Below, one piece after another: positions 13,049-20,644 of a stretch of 55,768 bases of DNA. Numbering within the stretch: position 1 is the stretch's first letter; every line of letters begins with the position of its first letter. This DNA is from Blastococcus saxobsidens (GTDB lineage Bacteria; Actinomycetota; Actinomycetes; Mycobacteriales; Geodermatophilaceae): positions 1-55,768 of the forward strand of contig NZ_POQT01000030.1 of the NCBI RefSeq assembly GCF_002938435.1. Reading direction: 5' to 3'. Under the pieces are notes generated by a model. It was not told the DNA's origin. It did not search any database and was given only the letters and a program-made list of their open reading frames with translations. The translations under genes were made by a program, and so were the position numbers.

Positions 13049-13998
13049 CGATCGCGACGTCCGCGGGTCCCGACGTCGAGCGGGTCGTGACCGGCTACCT
13101 GGACCACCTCACCGTCGAGCGGGGGCTGGCGCAGAACACCATCGCCTCCTACCGGCGGGACCTGCGGCGTTACACCGAGTACCTGGTCACCGCCGGGGTG
13201 CGGGGGCTGGGGGAGGTCGCCGAGTCCGACGTGGCGGGGTTCCTGACCGCGCTGCGCCAGGGCGACGACGACCACCCGCCGCTGTCGGCCACGTCGGCGG
13301 CGCGGGCGGTGGTCGCCGTCCGCGGGTTGCACAGGTTCGCCCTGCTCGACGGGCTGGTGCCCGACGACGTCGCGCACGAGGTCCGGCCGCCCACGCCGGC
13401 CCGCCGGCTGCCCAAGGCGGTGCCGGTGGAGTCGGTGATCGCGCTGATCGAGGCGGCCGGCTCGCTGGAGGGGCCGCGCGGGCTGCGCGACCGCGCGCTG
13501 CTCGAGGTGCTCTACGGGACCGGGGCGCGCATCTCCGAAGCGGTCGGGCTCGCCGTCGACGACCTGGACCGCGGGCAGGCGACGGTGCGGTTGAAGGGCA
13601 AGGGGGGCAAGGAACGCGTGGTCCCCGTGGGCAGCTACGCGCTGCGGGCGGTGGAGGACTACCTGGTGCGGGCCCGCCCGGCGCTCGCAGCGAACTCCTC
13701 GGGTGGCGTCCGCGGGGGTGCGCTCTTCCTCAACGTCCGCGGCGGGCCGCTGTCCCGGCAGAGCGCGTGGTCGATCCTGCGGACGGCGGCCGAGCGCGCC
13801 GGTCTCACCGCGGAGCTGAGCCCGCACACGCTGCGGCACTGCTTCGCCACCCACCTGCTCGACGGCGGCGCGGACGTCCGGGTGGTCCAGGAACTCCTCG
13901 GGCACGCGTCGGTGACGACCACGCAGGTGTACACGCTGGTGACCGTCGACCGGCTGCGCGAGGTCTACGCGACGAGCCATCCACGTGCTCTGACCTGA
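13045..13998 (+). CDS. xerD: Site-specific tyrosine recombinase XerD
   Basis: XerD with XerC resolves chromosome dimers at dif. The N-terminal SAM-like core-binding domain ([19 protein letters not shown]) is followed by the catalytic domain with Arg162 ([11 protein letters not shown]), a Lys in the KGKGGK beta-hairpin (about 186), His261 and Arg264 (HTLRHCF), His287 (LGHAS) and Tyr296 (QVYTLV), numbered from the CTG. I propose CTG 13045, overlapping the ald stop with GGAGGAGG 7 nt upstream, because homologues have about ten residues before GYLDHL. The nearest standard start, GTG 13087, leaves only two residues there and has no binding site. With that start the protein would be 303 residues. 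Confidence 0.92.
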   Translation: MTIATSAGPDVERVVTGYLDHLTVERGLAQNTIASYRRDLRRYTEYLVTAGVRGLGEVAESDVAGFLTALRQGDDDHPPLSATSAARAVVAVRGLHRFALLDGLVPDDVAHEVRPPTPARRLPKAVPVESVIALIEAAGSLEGPRGLRDRALLEVLYGTGARISEAVGLAVDDLDRGQATVRLKGKGGKERVVPVGSYALRAVEDYLVRARPALAANSSGGVRGGALFLNVRGGPLSRQSAWSILRTAAERAGLTAELSPHTLRHCFATHLLDGGADVRVVQELLGHASVTTTQVYTLVTVDRLREVYATSHPRALT

Positions 13999-14076
13999 CA
14001 GGTGTGCAGGCTCGGGTTGGCAGACCTTGTCGCCCGTTCGGCTTGAGCAGTCACAGTGGTTGGCATTCGTCGCCAT

Positions 14077-14090
14077 GTCGACACGTCGAC
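14077..14090. promoter_or_regulatory. GTCGAC direct repeat upstream of parA, possible autoregulatory operator
   Basis: GTCGAC occurs at 14077-14082 and 14085-14090, separated by AC. Each unit is itself a palindrome. The site ends 11 nt before the -35 box of the predicted parA promoter, where a ParA or ribbon-helix-helix repressor could bind. Confidence 0.35.
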
Positions 14091-14101
14091 GGCGTGCCGC
14101 C

Positions 14102-14130
14102 TTGGGTGGATCTCTCCTTCTCCCTAACGT
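14102..14130 (+). promoter_or_regulatory. Predicted parA promoter
   Basis: TTGGGT (14102-14107) and TAACGT (14125-14130) are separated by 17 nt, a good vegetative sigma-factor arrangement. The start point would be near 14137, leaving a leader of about 72 nt before the parA ATG. The 14000-14150 stretch is less GC-rich than its surroundings. Confidence 0.5.
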
Positions 14131-14208
14131 CTGTGTCACCCGAGCGGACAGGACGGCTGGCCGCACCCGGAACGTCCGGATCGGGGACGAGGTGGAGGCA
14201 TCAGACCC

Positions 14209-15114
14209 ATGGCGATCCGAGCGGACGCGGCCCATGCCGTCGCGCGCCCGCACGACACCGACCCCGAGATGGGGGCGGCTGCGCTGCGGCTGGACCCGGC
14301 CAAGGCGCGCCAGCGCCGGCTCCCGGACCCGAAGCCGCTGACGCAGCACGGGCCCGCGCACATCATCGCGATGTGCAACCAGAAGGGCGGCGTCGGCAAG
14401 ACCACGTCCACCATCAACTTGGGCGCGGCGCTGACGGAGTTCGGCCGCAAGGTGCTGCTCATCGACCTCGACCCGCAGGGTGCGCTGTCGGTCGGCTTGG
14501 GCATCCCGGCGCAGAACATGGACCGGACGATCTACAACGCGCTCATGGAGCGGCGGACCAGCCTCCGCGACGTCCTGGTGCACACCGACATCCCCGGCCT
14601 GGACCTGGTGCCGAGCAACATCGACCTGTCGGCCGCCGAGGTGCAGCTGGTCAGCGAGGTGGCGCGGGAGCAGACGCTGCTGCGCGTGCTCGCCGACGTG
14701 CGGGACGAGTACGACTACATCCTCATCGACTGCCAGCCGTCGCTGGGGCTCCTGACGGTCAACGCCCTCACCGCCGCCCAGGGCGTGGTGATCCCGCTGG
14801 AGTGCGAGTTCTTCTCGCTGCGCGGTGTCGCCCTGCTCGTCGACACGATCGACAAGGTCAAGGAGCGGCTCAACCCGTCGCTGGAGATCAACGGCATCCT
14901 CGCCACCATGTACGACTCCCGGACGGTGCACTGCCGGGAGGTCTTCAGCCGGGTCGTCGAGGCCTTCGGCGACACCGTGTTCCGAACCGTCATCCAGCGC
15001 ACCGTGCGGTTCCCGGAGACCACGGTCGCCGGGCAGCCGATCACCACGTGGGCCCCTACGTCGACGGGCGCCTCGGCGTACCGCGACCTCGCCAAGGAGG
15101 TGCTGGCTCTGTGA
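14209..15114 (+). CDS. ParA-family ATPase of the scpAB locus
   Basis: The 301-residue protein has the deviant Walker A motif QKGGVGKTT (58-66), the A-prime Asp in LLIDLDPQG, Walker B in YILIDCQPSLG, and a C-terminal ParA domain. An N-terminal basic extension of about 50 residues could bind DNA non-specifically. Rv1708 is the mycobacterial counterpart and is a paralogue of the main chromosomal ParA. No parB follows; instead the next gene encodes a small ribbon-helix-helix protein. The ATG at 14209 has GGTGGAGG upstream. The stop codon is inside copy 2 of the structured repeat. Plausible roles are positioning SMC/ScpAB or another cargo on the nucleoid. Confidence 0.88.
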   Translation: MAIRADAAHAVARPHDTDPEMGAAALRLDPAKARQRRLPDPKPLTQHGPAHIIAMCNQKGGVGKTTSTINLGAALTEFGRKVLLIDLDPQGALSVGLGIPAQNMDRTIYNALMERRTSLRDVLVHTDIPGLDLVPSNIDLSAAEVQLVSEVAREQTLLRVLADVRDEYDYILIDCQPSLGLLTVNALTAAQGVVIPLECEFFSLRGVALLVDTIDKVKERLNPSLEINGILATMYDSRTVHCREVFSRVVEAFGDTVFRTVIQRTVRFPETTVAGQPITTWAPTSTGASAYRDLAKEVLAL

Positions 15115-15146
15115 TCGAGCTGGCGAGATCACACATGGGCGCAGCG
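15111..15146 (+). repeat. Stop-codon-overlapping structured repeat, copy 2
   Basis: The arms are GTGATC (15111-15116) and GATCAC (15127-15132) around GAGCTGGCGA, then 4 nt and GGGCGCAGCG (15137-15146). The first four bases include the parA stop. Compared with copy 1 at 3417-3452, the fifth arm pair is T-A instead of G-C, so pairing is kept. Confidence 0.65.
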
Positions 15147-15190
15147 ACCCGGGTCATGCTGCCGACGAGCGCCAGCGAGGAGGTGTCGGC

Positions 15191-15706
15191 ATGACGCGCC
15201 GGCCTGTTCTGCCGGGTGCGTCGGAGCTCTTCCGTCGCACCGACACCACGTCGGTCCCGGAGGTCACCGAGCTGCCCAGCCTGCCGACGGCGGCCAGCTC
15301 CCCGGCGCTGCGCAGCGCGGGCGCGGCCCGGCGCGGCGGTGAGGCCGCCGACAGCGGGATGCCCCTGACGCTGGTCCCCGGCGGTGCCGAGGGCGACGAC
15401 CTCGCGGCCTTCCGCACCGGACCGGCCGAGCCGGCGCCGGTGCAGGTCCTGCAGCCCAAGGTGCCCACCCGCGGGCGCCCGGCGCGCGGACGTGCGGAGC
15501 GCACCAAGCACGACGAGAAGATCACCGTCTACATCTCCGCCGACGACCTCGTCGCCCTCGAGACGGCCCGGCTGAGCCTGCGCGCCCAGCACGGCCTGGC
15601 GGCCGACCGCGGTCGCATCGTCCGCGAGGCTGTCTCGGTCCTGCTGGCCGACCTGGACGAGCGCGGTGAGGACTCGGTCCTGGTCCGCCGCCTGCGCGGC
15701 AACTGA
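15191..15706 (+). CDS. Ribbon-helix-helix protein paired with the ParA ATPase
   Basis: The 171-residue product has a long, low-complexity, Pro/Ala/Gly-rich N-terminal region (1-105) ending in an Arg-rich patch (TRGRPARGRAER). A compact C-terminal domain (108-158) follows: a beta strand KITVYIS, helix ADDLVALETARLSLRAQ, a turn, and helix RGRIVREAVSVLLADL. This is the pattern of MetJ/Arc/ParG ribbon-helix-helix DNA-binding proteins, whose flexible N-terminal arms can stimulate ParA ATPases. The ATG has GAGGAGG 7 nt upstream, 76 nt after parA. I infer it is the partner or adaptor of the ParA paralogue and perhaps its repressor. The fold is assigned by pattern only. Confidence 0.68.
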   Translation: MTRRPVLPGASELFRRTDTTSVPEVTELPSLPTAASSPALRSAGAARRGGEAADSGMPLTLVPGGAEGDDLAAFRTGPAEPAPVQVLQPKVPTRGRPARGRAERTKHDEKITVYISADDLVALETARLSLRAQHGLAADRGRIVREAVSVLLADLDERGEDSVLVRRLRGN

Positions 15707-15718
15707 GGACTCGCCGCT

Positions 15719-15724
15719 TACGCT
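15719..15724 (+). promoter_or_regulatory. -10 box of a possible leaderless scpA promoter
   Basis: TACGCT fits TANNNT and lies exactly 7 nt before GTG 15732, which has no ribosome binding site. Transcription would start on the start codon. Confidence 0.42.
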
Positions 15725-15731
15725 CCCCGGC

Positions 15732-16622
15732 GTGAGCACCGACGCTGGAGCGGTTCCGGCGGCCGACCCGGCCGACGGGGCCGCTCCTGCGCGTTTCACG
15801 GTCCGGCTCACCAACTTCGAGGGGCCGTTCGACCTCCTCCTGCAGCTGATCGGCAAGCACAAGCTCGACGTCACCGAGATCGCGCTCTCCCAGGTCACCG
15901 ACGAGTTCATCGCGCACCTTCGCGCGCTGGGCGGCGAGCTGGACCTGGACCAGGCCAGCGAGTTCCTCGTGGTCGCCTCCACGCTGCTGGACCTCAAGGC
16001 CGCGCGACTGCTCCCGGCCGCGGACGTCGACGACGAGGAGGACCTCGAGCTGCTGGAGGCCCGCGACCTGCTCTTCGCGCGTCTCCTGCAGTACAAGGCC
16101 TACAAGCAGGCGGCGGCCTTCCTGCGCGAGCGGGAGGCCCAGGCGGCGCTCCGTTACCCCCGGCAGGCCGCGCTGGAGCCGCGGTTCGCCGCGCTGGTAC
16201 CCGAGGTGCTGCTGGACCTGACGCCCGGGCAGTTCGCCGCGCTCGCCGCTCGCGCGCTGGCACCCAGGCTGCCGGAGACGGTGAGCGTCTCCCACCTGCA
16301 CGCCCCGCCGGTGAGCGTCGCCGAGCAGCTGCTGACCGTGCGCAACCACCTGCGCCGAACCGGTGCCGGCAGCTTCCGTGCCCTGACCGCGGACTGCGAG
16401 CACACCATGGAGGTGGTGGCCCGCTTCCTCGCGCTGCTGGAGCTGTACCGCCAGCAGCGGGTGGTGTTCGAGCAGCTGACGCCACTGGGTGAGCTGCACG
16501 TCCGGTGGACCGGTGAGGCGGGCCAGGACGACGACGACGCAGTCGACGACCCGGCGAGCGACGACCGCGGCCCGGACGGCGACGGCCCCGCCGCGCACGA
16601 TCCCGACGAGGAGTACGCGTGA
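15732..16622 (+). CDS. scpA: Segregation and condensation protein A
   Basis: ScpA is the kleisin subunit that bridges SMC and ScpB in chromosome condensation. The 296-residue product has the N-terminal kleisin motif FTVRLTNFEGPFDLLLQLI (about 25-43), KHKLDVTEIALSQVTDEF, and the C-terminal winged-helix region (FLALLELYRQQRVVFEQ) that binds the SMC head. The tail is acidic and Asp-rich. I chose GTG 15732 because a TACGCT box lies 7 nt upstream; an in-frame ATG at 15666 lies within the previous gene. The stop overlaps the scpB start (GTGA). Confidence 0.94.
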   Translation: MSTDAGAVPAADPADGAAPARFTVRLTNFEGPFDLLLQLIGKHKLDVTEIALSQVTDEFIAHLRALGGELDLDQASEFLVVASTLLDLKAARLLPAADVDDEEDLELLEARDLLFARLLQYKAYKQAAAFLREREAQAALRYPRQAALEPRFAALVPEVLLDLTPGQFAALAARALAPRLPETVSVSHLHAPPVSVAEQLLTVRNHLRRTGAGSFRALTADCEHTMEVVARFLALLELYRQQRVVFEQLTPLGELHVRWTGEAGQDDDDAVDDPASDDRGPDGDGPAAHDPDEEYA

Positions 16623-17458
16623 CCGAGGAACGCCCCGACCAGGAGCGCACGCCCATCAGCTGGGACGCGCTGGCCGCCGAGCTGGCCGCCACCCGGGAAC
16701 AGGCCGAGCAGCGCGGCGACGCCGATCCGGCCACCTGGGACGCCGTCGCCGCCGCGCTGGCCTCCCGCGTGGGGGAGCGGCCGGTCCCCGACGAACCAGT
16801 GCCGGTCGTACCGGACGAGGACGATCTCCCGCTGCTGTCGCGCACGCCCGGACCAGCGCCGGCGGCGGAGCCCGAGCCCGAGCCGGACCCCGAGCCGCTG
16901 GAACTCCTGGACCCCGTGGAGCTGCGGGGCGGTCTGGAGGCGCTGCTGTTCGTCGTGGACGACCCGGTCGACGAGGAGACTCTCGCGGCCGCGCTGCGCT
17001 GCTCGCCGGAACAGGTGCGCGACGGGCTGGTGGCACTGGCGTCGGGTTACGACGAGCGCTCGGCCGGCATCACGCTGCGGCGCGTCGGCGAGGGGTGGCG
17101 CCTCTACACCCGCGACGACCACGCCGCCGTCGTGGAGCGGTACCTCGGCGAGGGGCAGCGCAGCCGGCTCACCCAGGCCGCCCTGGAGACGCTCGCCGTC
17201 ATCGCCTACCGCCAGCCGGTCACCCGCGCCCGCGTCTCGGCCATCCGCGGCGTGGGCGTGGACGGGGTGATGCGCACCCTGATCACCCGGGGACTGGTGC
17301 ACGAGGTGGGATCCGATCCGGACACCGGGGGCGGGCTCTACGGTACGACGCCGCTGTTCCTGGAGCGGCTCGGCCTGACCAGCCTGGCCGAGCTGCCGGA
17401 GCTGGCCCCGCTGCTGCCCGACACGGCCGCGGTGCTGGACGAGCACCCCGACGCCTGA
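16619..17458 (+). CDS. scpB: Segregation and condensation protein B
   Basis: ScpB binds ScpA as a dimer and completes the SMC-ScpAB condensin. The 279-residue protein has an unusually long acidic, Pro/Glu-rich N-terminal extension (about 1-95, with a PEPEPEPDPEP-like run) before the two winged-helix domains. The family motifs are visible: ALLFVVDDPVDEETLA, TQAALETLAVIAYRQPVTRA, IRGVGVDGVMRTLITRGLV, and a C-terminal LYGTTPLFLERLGL. The GTG start overlaps the scpA stop by 4 nt. Confidence 0.94.
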   Translation: MTEERPDQERTPISWDALAAELAATREQAEQRGDADPATWDAVAAALASRVGERPVPDEPVPVVPDEDDLPLLSRTPGPAPAAEPEPEPDPEPLELLDPVELRGGLEALLFVVDDPVDEETLAAALRCSPEQVRDGLVALASGYDERSAGITLRRVGEGWRLYTRDDHAAVVERYLGEGQRSRLTQAALETLAVIAYRQPVTRARVSAIRGVGVDGVMRTLITRGLVHEVGSDPDTGGGLYGTTPLFLERLGLTSLAELPELAPLLPDTAAVLDEHPDA

Positions 17459-17472
17459 GCAGCCCGGGCGGT

Positions 17473-17577
17473 TCAGGCGAGGTCCCGCAGGAACGCCGCC
17501 GCGTCGGCGGACAACCGGGCGGGCTCGTCCCACCGGACGACGTGACCGGCGTCGGGTCGGGCGCAGCTCGTGGGTGC
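17473..17577 (-). pseudogene. C-terminal remnant of an alpha/beta hydrolase
   Basis: In the 195-nt gap between scpB and rluB the minus strand encodes about 35 residues ending in a proper stop, with PDAGHVVRWDEPARL and then AAAFLRDLA. This is the usual last segment of an alpha/beta hydrolase, with the catalytic His in GAGH/DAGH. Upstream of it no hydrolase sequence can be followed in any frame; the reading frame runs into rluB antisense. I read it as the decayed end of a lost gene. Confidence 0.42.
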
Positions 17578-17653
17578 CGCGCGGCCGAGCGCCGGTGGAT
17601 CGGAGGGGCGGTGTCGCGGGGGAGCGTTCCGGCAGGTGGGACACTGGACGGCG

Positions 17654-18502
17654 ATGAGCACCGGGACCCCGAACGACGAGAGCACCACCGAGGCCGGCGA
17701 CGGCTGGTCCGAGGACATGGAGCTGGCCCCGGCGCACCCGGGCGACCGGCCGGCCGCCGACGACGACGGCGAGGACCGGCAGGGCGAGCGGCTGCAGAAG
17801 GTTCTGGCGCGGGCGGGCGTGGCCTCCCGCCGCGTGGTCGAGGACATGATCGACGCCGGCCGGATCAGCGTGAACGGCAAGCAGGTCCAGGTGCAGGGCA
17901 TGCGGGTGGACGCGCGGACCGACAAGATCGCCGTCGACGGCGTGCGGCTGGAGATCCGCGACGACCGCGTGACCTACGCGATCAACAAGCCCGCCGGCGT
18001 CATCACCGCGATGAGCGACGACCGGGCCCGCCCGACCATCGGCGACATGGTCGGCGACCTGGCTCCCGGGCTGGTGCACGTCGGCCGGCTCGACCAGGAC
18101 ACCGAGGGCCTCCTGCTCGTCACCAACGACGGCGAGCTGGCCCACCGGCTGGCCCACCCCTCCTACGGGGTGCGCAAGACCTACCTGGCCCAGGTGTCGG
18201 GATCGGTGCCGCGGGACATGGCCCGCCGCCTGCGGTCCGGCGTCGAGCTCGACGACGGCCCGGTGAAGGTGGACTCCTTCCGGATCGTCGACACCCACGC
18301 CGGGCAGTCGGTCGTCGAGGTCGTCCTGCACGAGGGACGCAAGCACATCGTGCGCCGGCTGCTGGCCCACGTGGGGCTGCCCGTCTCGCGGCTGACCCGC
18401 ACGGCGGTGGGGCCGGTGCAGCTGCAGCGCATGCGCAGCGGCTCGATCCGCAAGCTCAGCCGCAGCGAGGTCGGCTCCCTCGAGGAGATCGTCGGCCTCT
18501 GA
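17654..18502 (+). CDS. rluB: 23S rRNA pseudouridine synthase RluB family
   Basis: The 282-residue protein belongs to the RsuA/RluB family, which converts specific uridines of rRNA to pseudouridine. It has an acidic N-terminal tail (1-43), an S4 RNA-binding domain (about 44-92, RLQKVLARAGVASRR), and a catalytic domain with VGRLDQDTEGLLL, where Asp147 is the expected nucleophile, followed by RKTYLAQV and LHEGRKHIVRRLL. The ATG at 17654 lacks a strong Shine-Dalgarno; GACACT 8 nt upstream might be a leaderless -10. It is the last gene of the conserved block before the xylan island. Confidence 0.93.
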   Translation: MSTGTPNDESTTEAGDGWSEDMELAPAHPGDRPAADDDGEDRQGERLQKVLARAGVASRRVVEDMIDAGRISVNGKQVQVQGMRVDARTDKIAVDGVRLEIRDDRVTYAINKPAGVITAMSDDRARPTIGDMVGDLAPGLVHVGRLDQDTEGLLLVTNDGELAHRLAHPSYGVRKTYLAQVSGSVPRDMARRLRSGVELDDGPVKVDSFRIVDTHAGQSVVEVVLHEGRKHIVRRLLAHVGLPVSRLTRTAVGPVQLQRMRSGSIRKLSRSEVGSLEEIVGL

Positions 18503-18515
18503 CGGCGTCTGCTGG

Positions 18516-19616
18516 TCACGCCTCCCGCGGGGGAGCGGTGGACGCCCGTTCCACCACCGAGGTGGCCAGCGTGCGGTGCGGACCGGCCAGGTTCCCGCCC
18601 GCGATGAGGCCGAGGAGCATGACGGTGGCCTCCTCGCCCATCCGGCGGATCGGCTGCTGCACGGTGGTCAGCGGCGGATCGGCCATCGCGGACTCCGGGA
18701 TGTTGTCGAAGCCCACGACGGACAGCTGCCGCGGCACGTCCACACCCAGCTCGGCGGCCACCTCGAGCGTCGCGATCGCGGAGAGGTCGTTGGCGGCGAA
18801 GACCGCGGTCGGTGGCTCGGGCAGGGACAGGAGCTCGCGGGCCGCCTCGCGCGCCACCTCCGGGTCGAACTCGCCGCACCGCATCAACGGCTCGTCCGCG
18901 GACAGTCCCGCGGCGGCCAGCGCCTCGCGGTAACCCTGCTCGCGCTGCTGGGCGGACAGCAGGTCGGACCGGCCGGTGATCATGCCGATGCGGGTGTGGC
19001 CCAGGCCGAGCAGGTGCTCCACGCCCAGCCGGGCGCCCTGCAGGTTGTCCGCGGCCACCGAGGGCAGCCGTGAGGGGCCGGTGTGCGGGTCGACCGCCAC
19101 CACCGGTCCGTCGGTCTGCACGTCGGTGACCGTCGGGGTGACGAGCACGGCGCCGTCGACGAGGGATCCCATGAGCCGGGTGAGGGAACGCCGCTCCCAG
19201 CCCACCTGCGCCTCGACGTGACCACCGGCCGAGTAGGCGATCAGCTCGTAGCCGGAGCCGTGGATCGCGTCGGCGACACCCTTGAGGACCTCGGTGCTGA
19301 AGGGCTCGAAGTCCATGACCAGGACGCCGATGACGTTCGTGCGGCGGTTGCGCAGGCTCCGTGCCACGAGGCTGGCCTCGTAGCCGAGCCGCTCGATGAC
19401 CTGCGTGACGTGGTCGATCGTCTCGGCGGAGACCCCGTACCGACCGTTGATCACCTTGGACACGGTGGAGATGGAGACGCCGGCCTCGGCGGCCACCTGC
19501 TGCATCGTCACGCGACCGCGCAGGGTCGGGGCGGGGAGCCCGGGAGCCCCGGGGTGTGCGCCCACGCCGATCCTCCCGGCCACGAGCTCGCCGTCGAGGG
19601 ATGAGTCGAGCGTCAT
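18516..19616 (-). CDS. LacI-family transcriptional repressor of the xylan island
   Basis: The 366-residue protein has a short N-terminal tail, the LacI helix-turn-helix (MQQVAAEAGVSISTVSKVIN, about 38-57) with hinge helix LVARSLRNRRTNVIGVLV, and a periplasmic-binding-protein-like effector domain (VFAANDLSAIATL, VVGFDNIPES, LTTVQQP). Such repressors leave their operator when a sugar binds. The ATG at 19616 has GAGAGG 7 nt upstream; TTG 19622 is possible. A strong hairpin separates it from the permease genes, so it probably has its own promoter. The palindrome at 23009-23028 is its likely target. It is convergent with rluB, 13 nt apart. Confidence 0.9.
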   Translation of the reverse strand: MTLDSSLDGELVAGRIGVGAHPGAPGLPAPTLRGRVTMQQVAAEAGVSISTVSKVINGRYGVSAETIDHVTQVIERLGYEASLVARSLRNRRTNVIGVLVMDFEPFSTEVLKGVADAIHGSGYELIAYSAGGHVEAQVGWERRSLTRLMGSLVDGAVLVTPTVTDVQTDGPVVAVDPHTGPSRLPSVAADNLQGARLGVEHLLGLGHTRIGMITGRSDLLSAQQREQGYREALAAAGLSADEPLMRCGEFDPEVAREAARELLSLPEPPTAVFAANDLSAIATLEVAAELGVDVPRQLSVVGFDNIPESAMADPPLTTVQQPIRRMGEEATVMLLGLIAGGNLAGPHRTLATSVVERASTAPPREA

Positions 19617-19726
19617 GGACAACCTCTCGTCGGTCGGTCGCGGTGCATGGCGGTCGTGCGGTGGAACTGGACCACATCCCCGGGCGGCTGCCGCCTGCCT
19701 CCTGGCGTGCGGCGACGGGGGCCGGG

Positions 19727-19760
19727 TGCCGGAGGCCCGTCCGGGGACGGACCTCCGGCA
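19727..19760 (-). terminator. Terminator after the sugar permease genes
   Basis: TGCCGGAGGCCCGTCC (19727-19742) pairs with 19745-19760 in a 16-bp stem with one G-U pair. It starts 10 nt after the permease stop on the minus strand and ends 110 nt before the lacI-type gene. Inner pairs must open to form the loop. Confidence 0.65.
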
Positions 19761-19770
19761 TCTACCCGGC

Positions 19771-20607
19771 TCAGCCCTTCACCGCCCCTTGGAGCCCGTT
19801 GACGATGCGGCGCTGCATGGCGAGGAACAGCATGAGCGCCGGGATCATCGCGATGGTGGTGAAGGCGAGCACGCCCGCCGTGTCGGCCGAGTACTGGGTG
19901 GAGTAGTCGGCCACGCCCAGCGGCAGGGTGCGGTTGTCGCCCTGCAGCAGGAGCAGCGGGAGGAGGTAGGCGTTCCAGGAGGTGACGAAGGCCAGCACCC
20001 CGACGGTGACCAGGGCCGGCATGGACAGGGGGAGGGCGATCCGCCAGAAGATGCCCACCCGCGAGGCGCCGTCGAGCATGGCCGCCTCCTCGAGTTCCTT
20101 GGGCAGCGCCATCAGGAACGGCCGGAGGATCACCACCGTCACCGGCAGGGCGAACGCCGCCTGCGGCAGCGCGACGCCCCACCAGGTGTTGCCCAGCTGC
20201 AGGTCCCGGGTCACCAGGATGAACAGCGGGACGATGGCCACGGCCGCCGGGAAGAGCAGGCCGAGGACGAACACCATGAACAGCGGCTCGCGGAGCTTGA
20301 ACTGGTAGCGCGCCAGGGGGTATGCGGCCATGACCCCGGCGAGCACCGCCACCGCCGTCGTGATGACGGCGATCACCGTCGAGTTCATCGTGTAGCGCCA
20401 GAACGAGGCGCTGCCGAGCACGTTCGTGTAGTTGCTCAGGACCCACGGGTCGGGGAACCCGGCGGGGTCGCGCGCCAGCTGCGCGTTGGTCCGGAAGCCG
20501 CCGAGCGCGCCGTAGAGCACCGGCCCGAGCGTGACCGCCACGACGGCCAGCGCCACCAGGTAGACGAACGGGCCTCCCCGTCCGTACGTCGTCGATCGTC
20601 GCGCCAT
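19771..20607 (-). CDS. Sugar ABC transporter permease, MalG type
   Basis: The 278-residue membrane protein has six predicted helices and the EAA loop EEAAMLDGASRVGIFWRIALP (about 187-207), which contacts the ATPase. It is the second permease of a CUT1 oligosaccharide importer. The N-terminal helix and the NYTNVLGS segment are typical of MalG-like subunits. The start is ATG 20607; a GTG directly before it (20610) is an alternative, with GGGGAGGG upstream of both. It follows the MalF-type permease by 37 nt and ends the transport operon at the 19727-19760 hairpin. Confidence 0.92.
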   Translation of the reverse strand: MARRSTTYGRGGPFVYLVALAVVAVTLGPVLYGALGGFRTNAQLARDPAGFPDPWVLSNYTNVLGSASFWRYTMNSTVIAVITTAVAVLAGVMAAYPLARYQFKLREPLFMVFVLGLLFPAAVAIVPLFILVTRDLQLGNTWWGVALPQAAFALPVTVVILRPFLMALPKELEEAAMLDGASRVGIFWRIALPLSMPALVTVGVLAFVTSWNAYLLPLLLLQGDNRTLPLGVADYSTQYSADTAGVLAFTTIAMIPALMLFLAMQRRIVNGLQGAVKG

Positions 20608-20644
20608 CACCGCGCCCTCCCCTCGGGTGCCTGCTCGATGCGGG

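Noticed and set aside
14000-14208. parS centromere near the ParA gene
   Set aside because: The consensus TGTTTCACGTGAAACA is not present; only GTCGAC repeats are seen.
12817-15132. A 771-codon minus-strand frame over xerD and parA
   Set aside because: Both plus-strand genes have full catalytic motifs and binding sites; the minus frame is a shadow.
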